Assembly (NCBI GenBank): GCA_002293105.1
Contig: DBCP01000039.1
Span: forward strand, 15,941-29,794
DNA length: 13,854 nt
Direction: 5' to 3'
Origin: Bacteroidetes bacterium UBA955
GTDB lineage: Bacteria > Bacteroidota > Bacteroidia > NS11-12g > UBA955
Numbering within the stretch: position 1 is the first letter of the stretch; each line of letters opens with the position of its first letter. This document shows, in pieces, positions 6,762 through 13,854 of this stretch. Below the pieces are notes generated by a model, which searched no databases, was not told the DNA's origin, and saw only the letters and a list, made by a program, of their open reading frames with translations. The translations under genes and the position numbers were made by a program.

Positions 6762-9059
6762 TCATTTCACGCCGTCTAACACCATCACTGTACCACTCTT
6801 GTCCATTCTCTGCCAACCTTTTGTGCTACTGGTGTATTTACCCTGAATGATGTAAATATATACGCCTTCAGGAACCAAATCACCCAAGTAATAGCCATCC
6901 CAAGGCACATCAATGGGCTGATCACGAACCAAACACTCTCCCCAACGAGAATAGATGCTGAATGTGGCATCCGCGGCACAGTTAAAAACAGGCTTCCAAC
7001 CATCGTTCTTACCCACACTCGCCCTTGGCGTGAATGCATTGGGAACCCAAAAACTGCAGTTGCATTCGCCAAACACCACATTCACCGTATCGTTGATGCT
7101 CCCGCAGAGATTCCATGTTTTTAAAATTTTCAGCGACGAACCAGCAATCCAACTTGTAGGCACTTTGCTCCCGTCTTCCCAGCGATACTGGTATATCCCC
7201 TTGCTTAACTGGGTACCATCGAGCAATGCATTGCTCCCGTTGCACAAGTTCATTTGTTTGGGTAACACCGATTTTGGCGCAGAATCCTCCATAATCAAAA
7301 ACGAATCTCGCCAAACCCCACAGCGATTGCTGACTTCATACCAATATTTTCCAGATTGGGCAATACTCCTACTCCAAGAAGCATCACCGTTTTCCCATGC
7401 GATGGTGGTTTCCGGCATCGAAGCAATATTTGCAAAGTAAGACCACCCCTTGTAGCAATACAGCGAGTCTGATAGCCTTATTTTAGCTGGTTGATCAACA
7501 CCCACTACCACAATGGTATCTATCCTGATGCCGCAATCATTATAGGTTTTCACCCAGTAAGTTCCGGCTTTCACTAACTCCCGAGAAGCCGCAGTATCGC
7601 CGTTTTCCCAAAGATATTTGCAATCAGCCGCGCTTGCGTTTACCGCAACTTTATCTGTGCCATTGTTACAAATCTTCAACAAGCCTGGCACCCTGCGAAT
7701 TGCGTTAAAACTACAATTTCTGTAACACGAGAACTTCTCAGAGACATTCAATCCCAACGAACTTATTGAAACAGCGATTAACCCCCCATTGGTGGAATTC
7801 GTGGAAGGCAAACTCACACTTTTCTCTGAGACACTGTAATTCTCAGATATCAAATCAGATTCAGGATTCACAGAGCAACCGCTCTGATCACAAGGATTGG
7901 TGAACATGATTTCAAAGTGCGTAGTGTTCGATGTCTTATTGTCGATACCAACCACCGCAATCCCCCCAAAGTGCGAACGACCCACAGGCCATCCATTGAT
8001 TTTCGCAGCAAAAGCAAAAGGCGACTCATACAGCCCTCCTCTGCTCTGAACCGACCCTAGTGTATCGTACTTAACAAAAAACTCCCGCTTCCCCACACCT
8101 GAAACCGTCGTCTGTCCAAACACCCACAATTCACCGTTATCATAGAATAGATTATCGCCAAAATCACTGTTCCCATACCCCAAATACTTCCGCCAAATCA
8201 CGTTGCCTTGCTTCGACATACAAGTAAGAAACCCATACTGCAGGCCAGAAACAACGGAAAACCCCAACAGATATAGCTTGCCTGATGGACTCACCTCCAT
8301 ATCCACGTAAATGGAATTTCCGGCAACATCGGCATACTGTCCTTTGACAAGTCGCCCGGTCTCAGAGATTTGAATCAAGGTAGGTTTCCAAACACCCGAA
8401 AACTGTGCCCAGCCAGCGACATAATAAATACTGTCAATTTTTTTAATGGCGTTTAAATGGTGCTGTGCGCCACCCAAATCAATATTTCTCGTCCAAAGGG
8501 TGTTTCCATTCTTATCCAAACTCAAAACCATCACATTGGCTTTGCCTGTTTGCTGCATCCCAGTTCCCACCGCCACAATTTGGTCTTTGGCCTCATCCAT
8601 GTGAACCCCGCGAATGGCATCATAACTGCCCGAAACAGACTCGGTGGTTCTCGACCATGCGATACTTCCCGTATTGGTTATTTTGGCGATAATCGCTACA
8701 TCTTTGGCACCCTTACTTCTACCTGAAATCAAACAACCATCAGAAACGGGCAACGCGCTGCAATATCCTCCTTCTTGAGCCACATCACCCATCACTTTAC
8801 TAAACACGACTCCCCCGGTATCATTGAGTTTAGACAAGAAAAAATCCCTATTGGCGCTGGCTGATCTTTCAACAAATCCAGAAACCCAATACCCTTGATT
8901 AAAATATCGTATTCCGTTCACCTCCAAATTTCGGTATCCCGTTTCTAGCAGTTGATATTGTACGTATTTCGTCAAACTATTTGACCCACAAATCGGCTGC
9001 TGCGCCATACCCGAAATTTGAAACAAGCAGGTTATGAATAGTAACAATATGATCCTCAT
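6762..9059 (-). CDS. Secreted surface protein with type IX secretion type B C-terminal sorting domain
   Basis: A 765-residue exported protein. Residues 1-19 (MRIILLLFITCLFQISGMA) form a Sec signal peptide with likely cleavage after A19. Residues 60-400 hold repeated units with the pattern 'D-x-x-V/I-x-K ... G ... W-x-R' and 'V-x-G', suggesting a beta-propeller of the kind found in secreted Bacteroidota proteins. Residues 460-663 are three tandem Ig-like modules. Residues 671-765 match the gliding motility-associated (CHU_C / T9SS type B) C-terminal domain: WVPNAFTP, then NDGWKP, FSIYSRWGE, PWDGYYLG, VPEGVYIYII and GTVMVLDG. This predicts export through the T9SS to the cell surface or medium. 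Cysteines are abundant, consistent with disulfides outside the cytoplasm. The frame extends upstream to a TTG at 9140, but that would bury the signal peptide and cross a terminator, so ATG 9059 is used. Ligand unknown. Confidence 0.9.
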   Translation of the reverse strand: MRIILLLFITCLFQISGMAQQPICGSNSLTKYVQYQLLETGYRNLEVNGIRYFNQGYWVSGFVERSASANRDFFLSKLNDTGGVVFSKVMGDVAQEGGYCSALPVSDGCLISGRSKGAKDVAIIAKITNTGSIAWSRTTESVSGSYDAIRGVHMDEAKDQIVAVGTGMQQTGKANVMVLSLDKNGNTLWTRNIDLGGAQHHLNAIKKIDSIYYVAGWAQFSGVWKPTLIQISETGRLVKGQYADVAGNSIYVDMEVSPSGKLYLLGFSVVSGLQYGFLTCMSKQGNVIWRKYLGYGNSDFGDNLFYDNGELWVFGQTTVSGVGKREFFVKYDTLGSVQSRGGLYESPFAFAAKINGWPVGRSHFGGIAVVGIDNKTSNTTHFEIMFTNPCDQSGCSVNPESDLISENYSVSEKSVSLPSTNSTNGGLIAVSISSLGLNVSEKFSCYRNCSFNAIRRVPGLLKICNNGTDKVAVNASAADCKYLWENGDTAASRELVKAGTYWVKTYNDCGIRIDTIVVVGVDQPAKIRLSDSLYCYKGWSYFANIASMPETTIAWENGDASWSRSIAQSGKYWYEVSNRCGVWRDSFLIMEDSAPKSVLPKQMNLCNGSNALLDGTQLSKGIYQYRWEDGSKVPTSWIAGSSLKILKTWNLCGSINDTVNVVFGECNCSFWVPNAFTPRASVGKNDGWKPVFNCAADATFSIYSRWGECLVRDQPIDVPWDGYYLGDLVPEGVYIYIIQGKYTSSTKGWQRMDKSGTVMVLDGVK
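6765..7049 (-). other. T9SS type B C-terminal sorting domain (within the surface-protein gene)
   Basis: The last 95 residues show the ordered hallmarks of the CHU_C-type domain: VPNAFTP, ND-x-W-K-P, an F-x-I-Y-x-R-W-G block, a W-D-G-x-Y-x-G block, V-P-x-G-V-Y-x-Y and a closing G-T-V strand. In the family this domain is recognised by the type IX secretion system. Confidence 0.88.
7071..7682 (-). repeat. Three tandem Ig-like protein repeats of roughly 70 residues
   Basis: Protein-level repeats in the surface protein. Unit 1 contains YLWENGDTAASRELVKAGTYW then NDCGIRIDT. Unit 2 contains IAWENGDASWSRSIAQSGKYW then NRCGVWRDS. Unit 3 contains YRWEDGSKVPTSWIAGSSLK then NLCGSINDT. Each keeps a W-E-(N/D)-G core, a polar turn, a strand, and an N-x-C-G-x-x-x-D motif, with another cysteine near the unit start. 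Unit 3 is the most diverged. Confidence 0.8.
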
Positions 9060-9088
9060 ACATTTTGACTTATAACGAATATAGACCG

Positions 9089-9120
9089 AAAAAAACAAAG
9101 GGGCGTTGCCGCCCCTTTGT
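9089..9120 (-). terminator. Rho-independent terminator of the TPR protein gene
   Basis: An 11-bp perfect stem (9095-9105 with 9110-9120) and 4-base loop. Read on the minus strand it is followed by seven T residues (9095-9089). It lies 28 bases past the stop of the TPR gene (9149) and about 30 bases before the surface-protein start, so the two minus-strand genes are separate transcription units. An imperfect -7 element TATATTCG for the surface-protein gene follows at 9076-9083. Confidence 0.88.
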
Positions 9121-9148
9121 AACCATATGAAATCGACCAATTTTTGCC

Positions 9149-12127
9149 TTACGGCTTGTTCGCTTGTTCGCTCGCCAGTTGATCCAACTTGGCTTTGGCT
9201 TCTTTCTTCAATTCTGCCACATCAAAATTCTCAATCACCCCGTTCCAAGTAGCTTTTGCATTGAACATATCGCCTTCTTTTTTAAATGCATCGCCCAACA
9301 AAATCAGCGACCTACCCACCCACAAATCGTATCCATTGAACTCATCCAATACCGCATAGCACGAAGCTTTACACAATTCCAAACTGTCAATAGCATACAG
9401 ATACTGTGCCTCTACATATTTGGCCTCTGCTGCAAAACGGTTGTTGTCTTTGCTGTAAATGCCTTTCAAATCGTTGAGTACATTGTCTGTCTTGCCCGAC
9501 TTAATATCTGCTTTTACCAACGTCAATTTGGCCTCGGTTCTCATTTCCGCGGGCGTACCGTTGTCAGCCAACACCTTCGCTGATATCGCTTCAAGTCCTA
9601 CGGTATTGCCTGATTTCGCATAGCAATACATCATGGTCTGCCAGCAATTTTGTTTGGTTTCTCTGCTCTGCGTGATGGGCTCCAACACCTCAACAAACGC
9701 CAACACCTGTTCGCAAGTGGGATTTTCACCACTCAATTTCAGCACAGCCAAAGCGGCATCTTCTTTCAAATCTCCTGAATTGGCCAATGCCACCACCGAA
9801 TAATGCTCTATGGCCGCTGCCTTATTCTTCAATTCCTCAAATGTCTGGGCCAAATAATAATGAGCCAATAAGTAAAATCCACCTTTTGAAAATTCTTGCA
9901 AATAGGCCTCAAACCCTTTCTGTGCGATGCCAAAATCACCCTTTTCGTAGGCATTGTAACCCACTTCATACATCAAACTATCTTGGTCTTCATTGGAAAT
10001 GCCCCCGCGATCCTTTTTCCATCGCACATATTGCTTGGCATCGCCCTGTTCCGCATAAATCTTCTTCACCATATCGTTGGCCACCTTCGCCTCAGGCGTT
10101 CCTGGGTAGTTGTCGTATAGCTTGGAGTAAATATCCACGGCATTGGTCATCTTCTTTGAGTTGTAATAAATCCGTCCCAACGTTGAATAAGCCCTGTTTG
10201 CGCGGGGATTGCTCGGGTATTTCTGTAAGATCTCCGAGTAGTAGCGCTCAGCGTCGGCCATTCTACCCATCACGTTGTATTCTTCCGCTGCTTCAAAATA
10301 GGCATCCACCACAAATCGAGAATTGGGAAATTCCTGAATCAATCGCTTCATTGCACTCACCTTTTCCTCCGACTTATCAATCAGGCCGTAAATCAAACCA
10401 CTCTGATATAACGCATAATCGGCATCGGCACCATTTTTTCCACTCACATAGGCATAGGCCTTTACCGCATCGTTCAATTGCTTTGTCATGAAGTAACAAT
10501 CGCCCAAACGCAAATAGGCGTCGTGCACCATGCGCTCCTCATACCGACCCTGCGCCGCCTTGGTCGTGAAACTACTAAACTGCTCACTCGCCTCACTGTA
10601 TTTCTTTTGTTGAAATTTCACATAACCCAATCCATAATAGGCATAAGGCATGACTTCTGTGCCCGATGCTGCTGGTCTATCCAAGAACGATTGATACGCT
10701 ACCACTGCTTGTGCTTCATTGCCCTGCAACATCAATGCTTCTGCCTTCCAAAACAGCGCTTGGGCAGCATAATCGGCATTGGATCTACGCGCTGCGCATT
10801 TTTCAAACAACTCCAAAGCGCCAGAGAAATTTCGACTCTTGTACAATTCCATACCACGGGCCAAGGTCACTTTCTGATAGACTTCCTCGGTTTGCGCATC
10901 CAACTCTCCCAATCCATCCAACAACGCCACCGCCTCGCGGTAACTATCGGTATTGATCAACAAACGCGCTTTTAATTTGGTTGCTTCTTTGGCATTGGCC
11001 TTGTTCGGGAACAATTTCACATACTTATCAAGTAAACCAATACTTTGGTTGTCGTTCAGTAAAATCGCCAATTTGGCCTGGTTAAACAGGGCCATTTCCG
11101 CGATGTCGGGATTGTAACCCGTACGGAAGGCTTCTGCATAGGCGTTCATCGCCTCGCGGTTGTGCTTTTGCTTCATCAGCGCATTGCCCAACTGAAAACT
11201 GGCGATTTGAGACAAGCTATCACCCATTGCGGCCACACTACTCAACCAAACCACACTACCCTCGTAATCACCCGTGCGGTAAAAAGAATACCCAATTTCA
11301 TATTTCTCTTCCACTTTCAAGGTATCGGGCGATAATTCAGCCAAGCGATACGATTCAGCCGCTTTGTCGAAGGCATTTTTGCGGAAATAACACTTCCCTT
11401 TCAACCATTGCACTTGGTTCTGTGGCACTTTCTTGCCCACCTTTTCTAACTCAGCCAACGCATAGTCATAGTTGTTCATTTGGTAGTGCACTTGGGCCAA
11501 ATAAAAACGGACGTTATCGTACCCTTTATCCCGAATTCTTTCAAACGCGGTAATGGCTTGTGGATAATCCCCCATCATCAAACAGGCATAACCGTAGTAG
11601 TAACTACCGAGGTCGCGATACTCACCCGGGGCATCGGCCACAGCCTTCAAAACCTCAACGGCTTCTTTGTATTTCTTGCCATTAACCAAGCAAAATCCCT
11701 TGCGATAATTAAACTGTGAGCGCAGTGGCTTGTCGATGGCTTTCTCGTCGACGTTCTTGTAATAACGCAGCGCGCTGGAATACTTCGACTTCAAATAATA
11801 GAAATCGCCCAGGGCCAAATTGGCTTCTGTTGTTTTTAGCGAACCGGGGTTCTGGTCAAGGAATTGCTGCAATGACGGCACACCATCGGTATGTCCGGCC
11901 TTCAACTTCGAAATGGAATAATAGTATTCCGCTTCTGCACGTTGGGTTCCATCGGGCACCAAATTGAGGTAGCTCCGAAACTGTGCAACCGCTGCATTAA
12001 ACCTGCCTTCGCGATACAGTTCTACCCCCCGATCAAAATGGGTTGCAGGGAACTGATTTTGTTTGCTTTCTTGAGCGAACAAGGGCGATAACCCGGCCAA
12101 CATCACGACAAAAAATGCCAATCTCAT
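9149..12127 (-). CDS. Large secreted tetratricopeptide-repeat (TPR) protein
   Basis: A 992-residue protein with a Sec signal peptide (residues 1-18, MRLAFFVVMLAGLSPLFA, likely cut before Q19) and no lipobox cysteine, so probably soluble in the periplasm. From about residue 30 almost to the C-terminus it is built of helical TPR-like units of about 35 residues, for example FDRGVELYREGRFNAAVAQF, LGRIYYNSKKMTNAVDIY and YEKGDFGIAQKGFEAYL. Several units have the 'FPNSxxxxxAxF' or 'YPSNPRANRAY' linker typical of BamD/YbgF-type TPRs. TPR arrays bind other proteins, so an assembly scaffold in the envelope is the likely general role, partner unknown. No catalytic domain is visible. The start ATG at 12127 is set by the signal peptide. 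The gene has its own terminator and a TATCTTTG element 4 bases before the start codon, so it is probably monocistronic. Confidence 0.92.
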   Translation of the reverse strand: MRLAFFVVMLAGLSPLFAQESKQNQFPATHFDRGVELYREGRFNAAVAQFRSYLNLVPDGTQRAEAEYYYSISKLKAGHTDGVPSLQQFLDQNPGSLKTTEANLALGDFYYLKSKYSSALRYYKNVDEKAIDKPLRSQFNYRKGFCLVNGKKYKEAVEVLKAVADAPGEYRDLGSYYYGYACLMMGDYPQAITAFERIRDKGYDNVRFYLAQVHYQMNNYDYALAELEKVGKKVPQNQVQWLKGKCYFRKNAFDKAAESYRLAELSPDTLKVEEKYEIGYSFYRTGDYEGSVVWLSSVAAMGDSLSQIASFQLGNALMKQKHNREAMNAYAEAFRTGYNPDIAEMALFNQAKLAILLNDNQSIGLLDKYVKLFPNKANAKEATKLKARLLINTDSYREAVALLDGLGELDAQTEEVYQKVTLARGMELYKSRNFSGALELFEKCAARRSNADYAAQALFWKAEALMLQGNEAQAVVAYQSFLDRPAASGTEVMPYAYYGLGYVKFQQKKYSEASEQFSSFTTKAAQGRYEERMVHDAYLRLGDCYFMTKQLNDAVKAYAYVSGKNGADADYALYQSGLIYGLIDKSEEKVSAMKRLIQEFPNSRFVVDAYFEAAEEYNVMGRMADAERYYSEILQKYPSNPRANRAYSTLGRIYYNSKKMTNAVDIYSKLYDNYPGTPEAKVANDMVKKIYAEQGDAKQYVRWKKDRGGISNEDQDSLMYEVGYNAYEKGDFGIAQKGFEAYLQEFSKGGFYLLAHYYLAQTFEELKNKAAAIEHYSVVALANSGDLKEDAALAVLKLSGENPTCEQVLAFVEVLEPITQSRETKQNCWQTMMYCYAKSGNTVGLEAISAKVLADNGTPAEMRTEAKLTLVKADIKSGKTDNVLNDLKGIYSKDNNRFAAEAKYVEAQYLYAIDSLELCKASCYAVLDEFNGYDLWVGRSLILLGDAFKKEGDMFNAKATWNGVIENFDVAELKKEAKAKLDQLASEQANKP

Positions 12128-12131
12128 AATT

Positions 12132-12139
12132 CAAAGATA
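12132..12139 (-). promoter_or_regulatory. Putative -7 element (TATCTTTG) of the TPR protein gene
   Basis: Exact TAnnTTTG match on the minus strand, separated from the ATG by only AATT. If used, transcription would begin at or within a few bases of the start codon, giving a leaderless or nearly leaderless mRNA. No -33 TTTG/TTG occurs at the expected 19-21-base spacing. Confidence 0.4.
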
Positions 12140-12211
12140 AACGGCAAACCGGCGGCGATATTTTCACCTTATTCACCCAAAATCGCACTGCCCGTTTGAT
12201 TGTACAGTAAC

Positions 12212-12242
12212 AAAAAAGGGAACCCGATGGGCTCCCTTTTTT
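12212..12242 (-). terminator. Rho-independent terminator of sucC
   Basis: The A6-GGGAACCC arm (12212-12225) pairs with GGGCTCCC-T6 (12229-12242) around the loop GAT, with one A-C mismatch. On the minus strand the stem is followed by a six-T run. It begins 17 bases after the sucC stop. The T run at 12237-12243 could allow some plus-strand termination too, but no plus-strand gene reads into it. Confidence 0.82.
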
Positions 12243-12259
12243 TATCGATAAAAATAGAA

Positions 12260-13474
12260 TTATCCTTTCAATACTTGCTCAACCAAGGCAGCTGCCTCAG
12301 AAAGCGTAATGGCACTGTATACTTTCAAACCACTCTCATCGATGATGCGCTTGGCTTCTACCGCATTGGTACCCTGCAAACGAACGATGATTGGGATTTG
12401 TACATCCCCAATTTTGCGGTAAGCTTCTACCACGCCATTGGCTACGCGATCGCAACGAACAATACCACCAAATATGTTGATTAGGATGGCTTTCACGTTG
12501 GGATCCGACATAATGATACGGAACCCGTTTTCTACAGTTTCTGCATTGGCAGTACCTCCTACGTCCAAGAAGTTCGCAGGCTCACCACCGCTCAACTTGA
12601 TGATATCCATGGTAGCCATCGCCAAACCCGCTCCGTTCACCATACAACCCACGTTCCCGTCGAGCTTCACATAGTTCAGATTGAATTTACCGGCTTCTAC
12701 TTCTGTTGGATCCTCTTCGGCCAAGTCACGCAACTCCAAGAAGTCTTTGTGGCGGTACAAAGCGTTATCGTCTAAGTTCACTTTGGCATCCACGGCGATA
12801 ATGCGATCGTCTGACGTCTTCAACACGGGGTTGATTTCGAACATGGCGCTATCCGTTTCGTCGTAGGCGCGGTACAAAGCGGTAACAAATGTCACCATCT
12901 CTTTGAATGCTTTGCCTTCCAAACCCAAGTTAAATGCGATTTTACGCGCTTGGAATGCTTGCAAACCCACAGCGGGGTTCACCCACTCTTTGTGGATTTT
13001 TTCTGGGTGCTGCTCGGCCACCTCTTCGATATCCATACCGCCTTCGGTGGTGTAGATAATCACGTTTTGCTTGGTAGCACGATCGAGCAATACACTCATG
13101 TAATATTCTTTGGGTTCGCTAGCGCCAGGGTAGAACACGTCTTGGGCTACCAATACTTTGCTCACCAATTTGCCTGCAGCGCCGGTTTGAATGGTCACCA
13201 ATGTGCCACCCAACAAATTCTTGGTAATTTCTGACGCTTGCTCAGGGTTCTTAGCCACCTGAACACCGCGCTGCTCGCTGCCTTGAATTTTACCTTTACC
13301 GCGACCGCCGGCATGGATTTGTGCCTTTACTACACACCAATCAGATTGGTAATGCTCTTTAACTTTTTGGGCCGCTTCCAAGGCTTGCTCGGGCGTTTCT
13401 GCTACGAATCCTTCTTGTACGGCTACACCGTATTTCTTCAGGATTTCTTTGGCTTGATACTCGTGGATATTCAT
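12260..13474 (-). CDS. sucC: Succinyl-CoA ligase (succinyl-CoA synthetase), beta subunit
   Basis: The beta subunit of the TCA-cycle enzyme that makes succinate and ATP or GTP from succinyl-CoA, working with SucD in the cytoplasm. The 404 residues agree with the family's 385-400. The N-terminus [17 protein letters not shown] is diagnostic. An ATP-grasp domain follows, with [14 protein letters not shown] (48-61) as nucleotide-binding lysine/glycine loop and EINPV (203-207) as metal-binding block. The C-terminal ligase domain shows [18 protein letters not shown] (263-280), FLDVGGTA (302-309), [11 protein letters not shown] (342-352) and LQGTN (366-370). sucD is not adjacent: downstream is a terminator, upstream a divergent ABC gene, so sucC is transcribed alone. 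The ATG at 13474 is clear. An imperfect -7 element TATTTTCG lies at 13506-13513. Confidence 0.97.
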   Translation of the reverse strand: MNIHEYQAKEILKKYGVAVQEGFVAETPEQALEAAQKVKEHYQSDWCVVKAQIHAGGRGKGKIQGSEQRGVQVAKNPEQASEITKNLLGGTLVTIQTGAAGKLVSKVLVAQDVFYPGASEPKEYYMSVLLDRATKQNVIIYTTEGGMDIEEVAEQHPEKIHKEWVNPAVGLQAFQARKIAFNLGLEGKAFKEMVTFVTALYRAYDETDSAMFEINPVLKTSDDRIIAVDAKVNLDDNALYRHKDFLELRDLAEEDPTEVEAGKFNLNYVKLDGNVGCMVNGAGLAMATMDIIKLSGGEPANFLDVGGTANAETVENGFRIIMSDPNVKAILINIFGGIVRCDRVANGVVEAYRKIGDVQIPIIVRLQGTNAVEAKRIIDESGLKVYSAITLSEAAALVEQVLKG

Positions 13475-13515
13475 GTTGATGCGAGAATGCTAGATTATTG
13501 CGACGCGAAAATAAC

Positions 13516-13523
13516 TAACTTTG
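13516..13523 (+). promoter_or_regulatory. Putative -7 element (TAACTTTG) of the LolD-like ABC gene
   Basis: Exact TAnnTTTG match on the plus strand, 30 bases before the ATG at 13554, which leaves a leader of roughly 25 bases. The nearest upstream TTG (13498-13500) is only 15 bases away, shorter than the usual 19-21, so the -33 element is uncertain. Confidence 0.4.
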
Positions 13524-13553
13524 ACCCAATTAAAGGCACACTTTGGCGATTTC

Positions 13554-13854
13554 ATGATGGTTTTCTGCAAGAATTTACACAAGCACTATGGTCATTTACA
13601 CGTAGTGAAGGGCGTTGACTTAGAAATTCAAGCCGGTGAAATCGTAGCCATCGTTGGTGCAAGTGGCGCTGGCAAGAGCACTTTGTTGCAGTTATTGGGT
13701 ACCTTGGATCAGGCAGATGAAGGACAAATCCAAATTTTCAACACCGATGTAACGCAACTCAGCGGCAAGAAATTGGCGCAGTTCAGAAACAAACATTTGG
13801 GATTCGTATTTCAATTTCATCAATTATTGCCCGAATTTACCGCTTTAGAAAATG
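13554..13854 (+). CDS. LolD-like ABC transporter ATP-binding protein, N-terminal 100 codons; continues past the right edge
   Basis: ATPase subunit of an ABC transporter in the LolD/MacB/FtsE branch, which energises lipoprotein release from the inner membrane or mechanotransmission rather than classical transport. In the 100 visible residues, Walker A is GASGAGKST (35-43) and the Q-loop is [17 protein letters not shown] (84-100, Q87). This Q-loop with [10 protein letters not shown] is the form I associate with LolD. The signature motif, Walker B and H-loop lie beyond the window. Two ATG codons (13554 and 13557) are adjacent, and either could be the start. It is divergent from sucC with 79 bases between. 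Assignment to LolD rather than another member of this branch is a judgement from the Q-loop and the short N-terminus. Confidence 0.85.
   Translation, partial: MMVFCKNLHKHYGHLHVVKGVDLEIQAGEIVAIVGASGAGKSTLLQLLGTLDQADEGQIQIFNTDVTQLSGKKLAQFRNKHLGFVFQFHQLLPEFTALEN

Noticed and set aside
9060-9140. An in-frame 27-codon N-terminal extension of the surface protein beginning at TTG 9140
   Set aside because: It would place the signal peptide internally and run through the terminator hairpin of the upstream gene. ATG 9059 gives a clean signal peptide.
9787-10491. A 234-codon plus-strand frame inside the TPR gene
   Set aside because: The translation is dominated by P, S, H and R, the typical shadow of a Leu/Ala/Glu-rich gene on the other strand, and no start context or motif supports it.

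Overview
The window looks like a chromosomal stretch from a Bacteroidota bacterium, most likely a member of the Flavobacteriia/Flavobacteriales. Four things point there: a mevalonate operon containing a GYDIA-type GHMP kinase, a surface protein with a type IX secretion (T9SS) type B C-terminal domain, a general absence of Shine-Dalgarno sequences, and TAnnTTTG promoter elements. Gene density is high, no gap between genes exceeds about 135 bases, and I see no mobile element, CRISPR array, tRNA or rRNA. The family assignments are from protein motifs read by eye, not from a database search.

Layout. Positions 1-4658 (minus strand) hold a tight mevalonate operon, transcribed from right to left: type 2 isopentenyl-diphosphate isomerase, class II HMG-CoA reductase, a GYDIA-type GHMP kinase, diphosphomevalonate decarboxylase, and the first 93 codons of mevalonate kinase, which runs off the left edge. 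Junctions are a 4-base overlap, 15 bases, 0 bases and 1 base. Together these enzymes convert HMG-CoA to IPP/DMAPP, apart from the phosphomevalonate kinase step, for which no classical enzyme is present. The GYDIA-type kinase is the obvious candidate. HMG-CoA synthase is not in the window. Upstream on the same strand lie a MazG-like pyrophosphohydrolase (4745-5125) and an RfbC-type sugar epimerase (5147-5683).

Divergent from rfbC is a plus-strand gene (5767-6672) for an unrecognised protein with one membrane anchor, a long coiled coil and a beta-rich C-terminal domain. It ends at a strong bidirectional terminator shared with the convergent minus-strand gene 6762-9059, a 765-residue secreted T9SS cargo with propeller-like and Ig-like repeats. 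Next come a 992-residue secreted TPR protein (9149-12127, own terminator) and sucC (12260-13474, own terminator), both minus strand. At the right edge a LolD-like ABC transporter ATPase starts on the plus strand, divergent from sucC, and is cut by the window end.

The best candidate for under-described biology is the GYDIA-type kinase between HMG-CoA reductase and the decarboxylase. Secondary leads are the unknown coiled-coil membrane protein, the T9SS cargo protein, and TAnnTTTG elements placed so close to start codons that some transcripts may be leaderless or nearly so.
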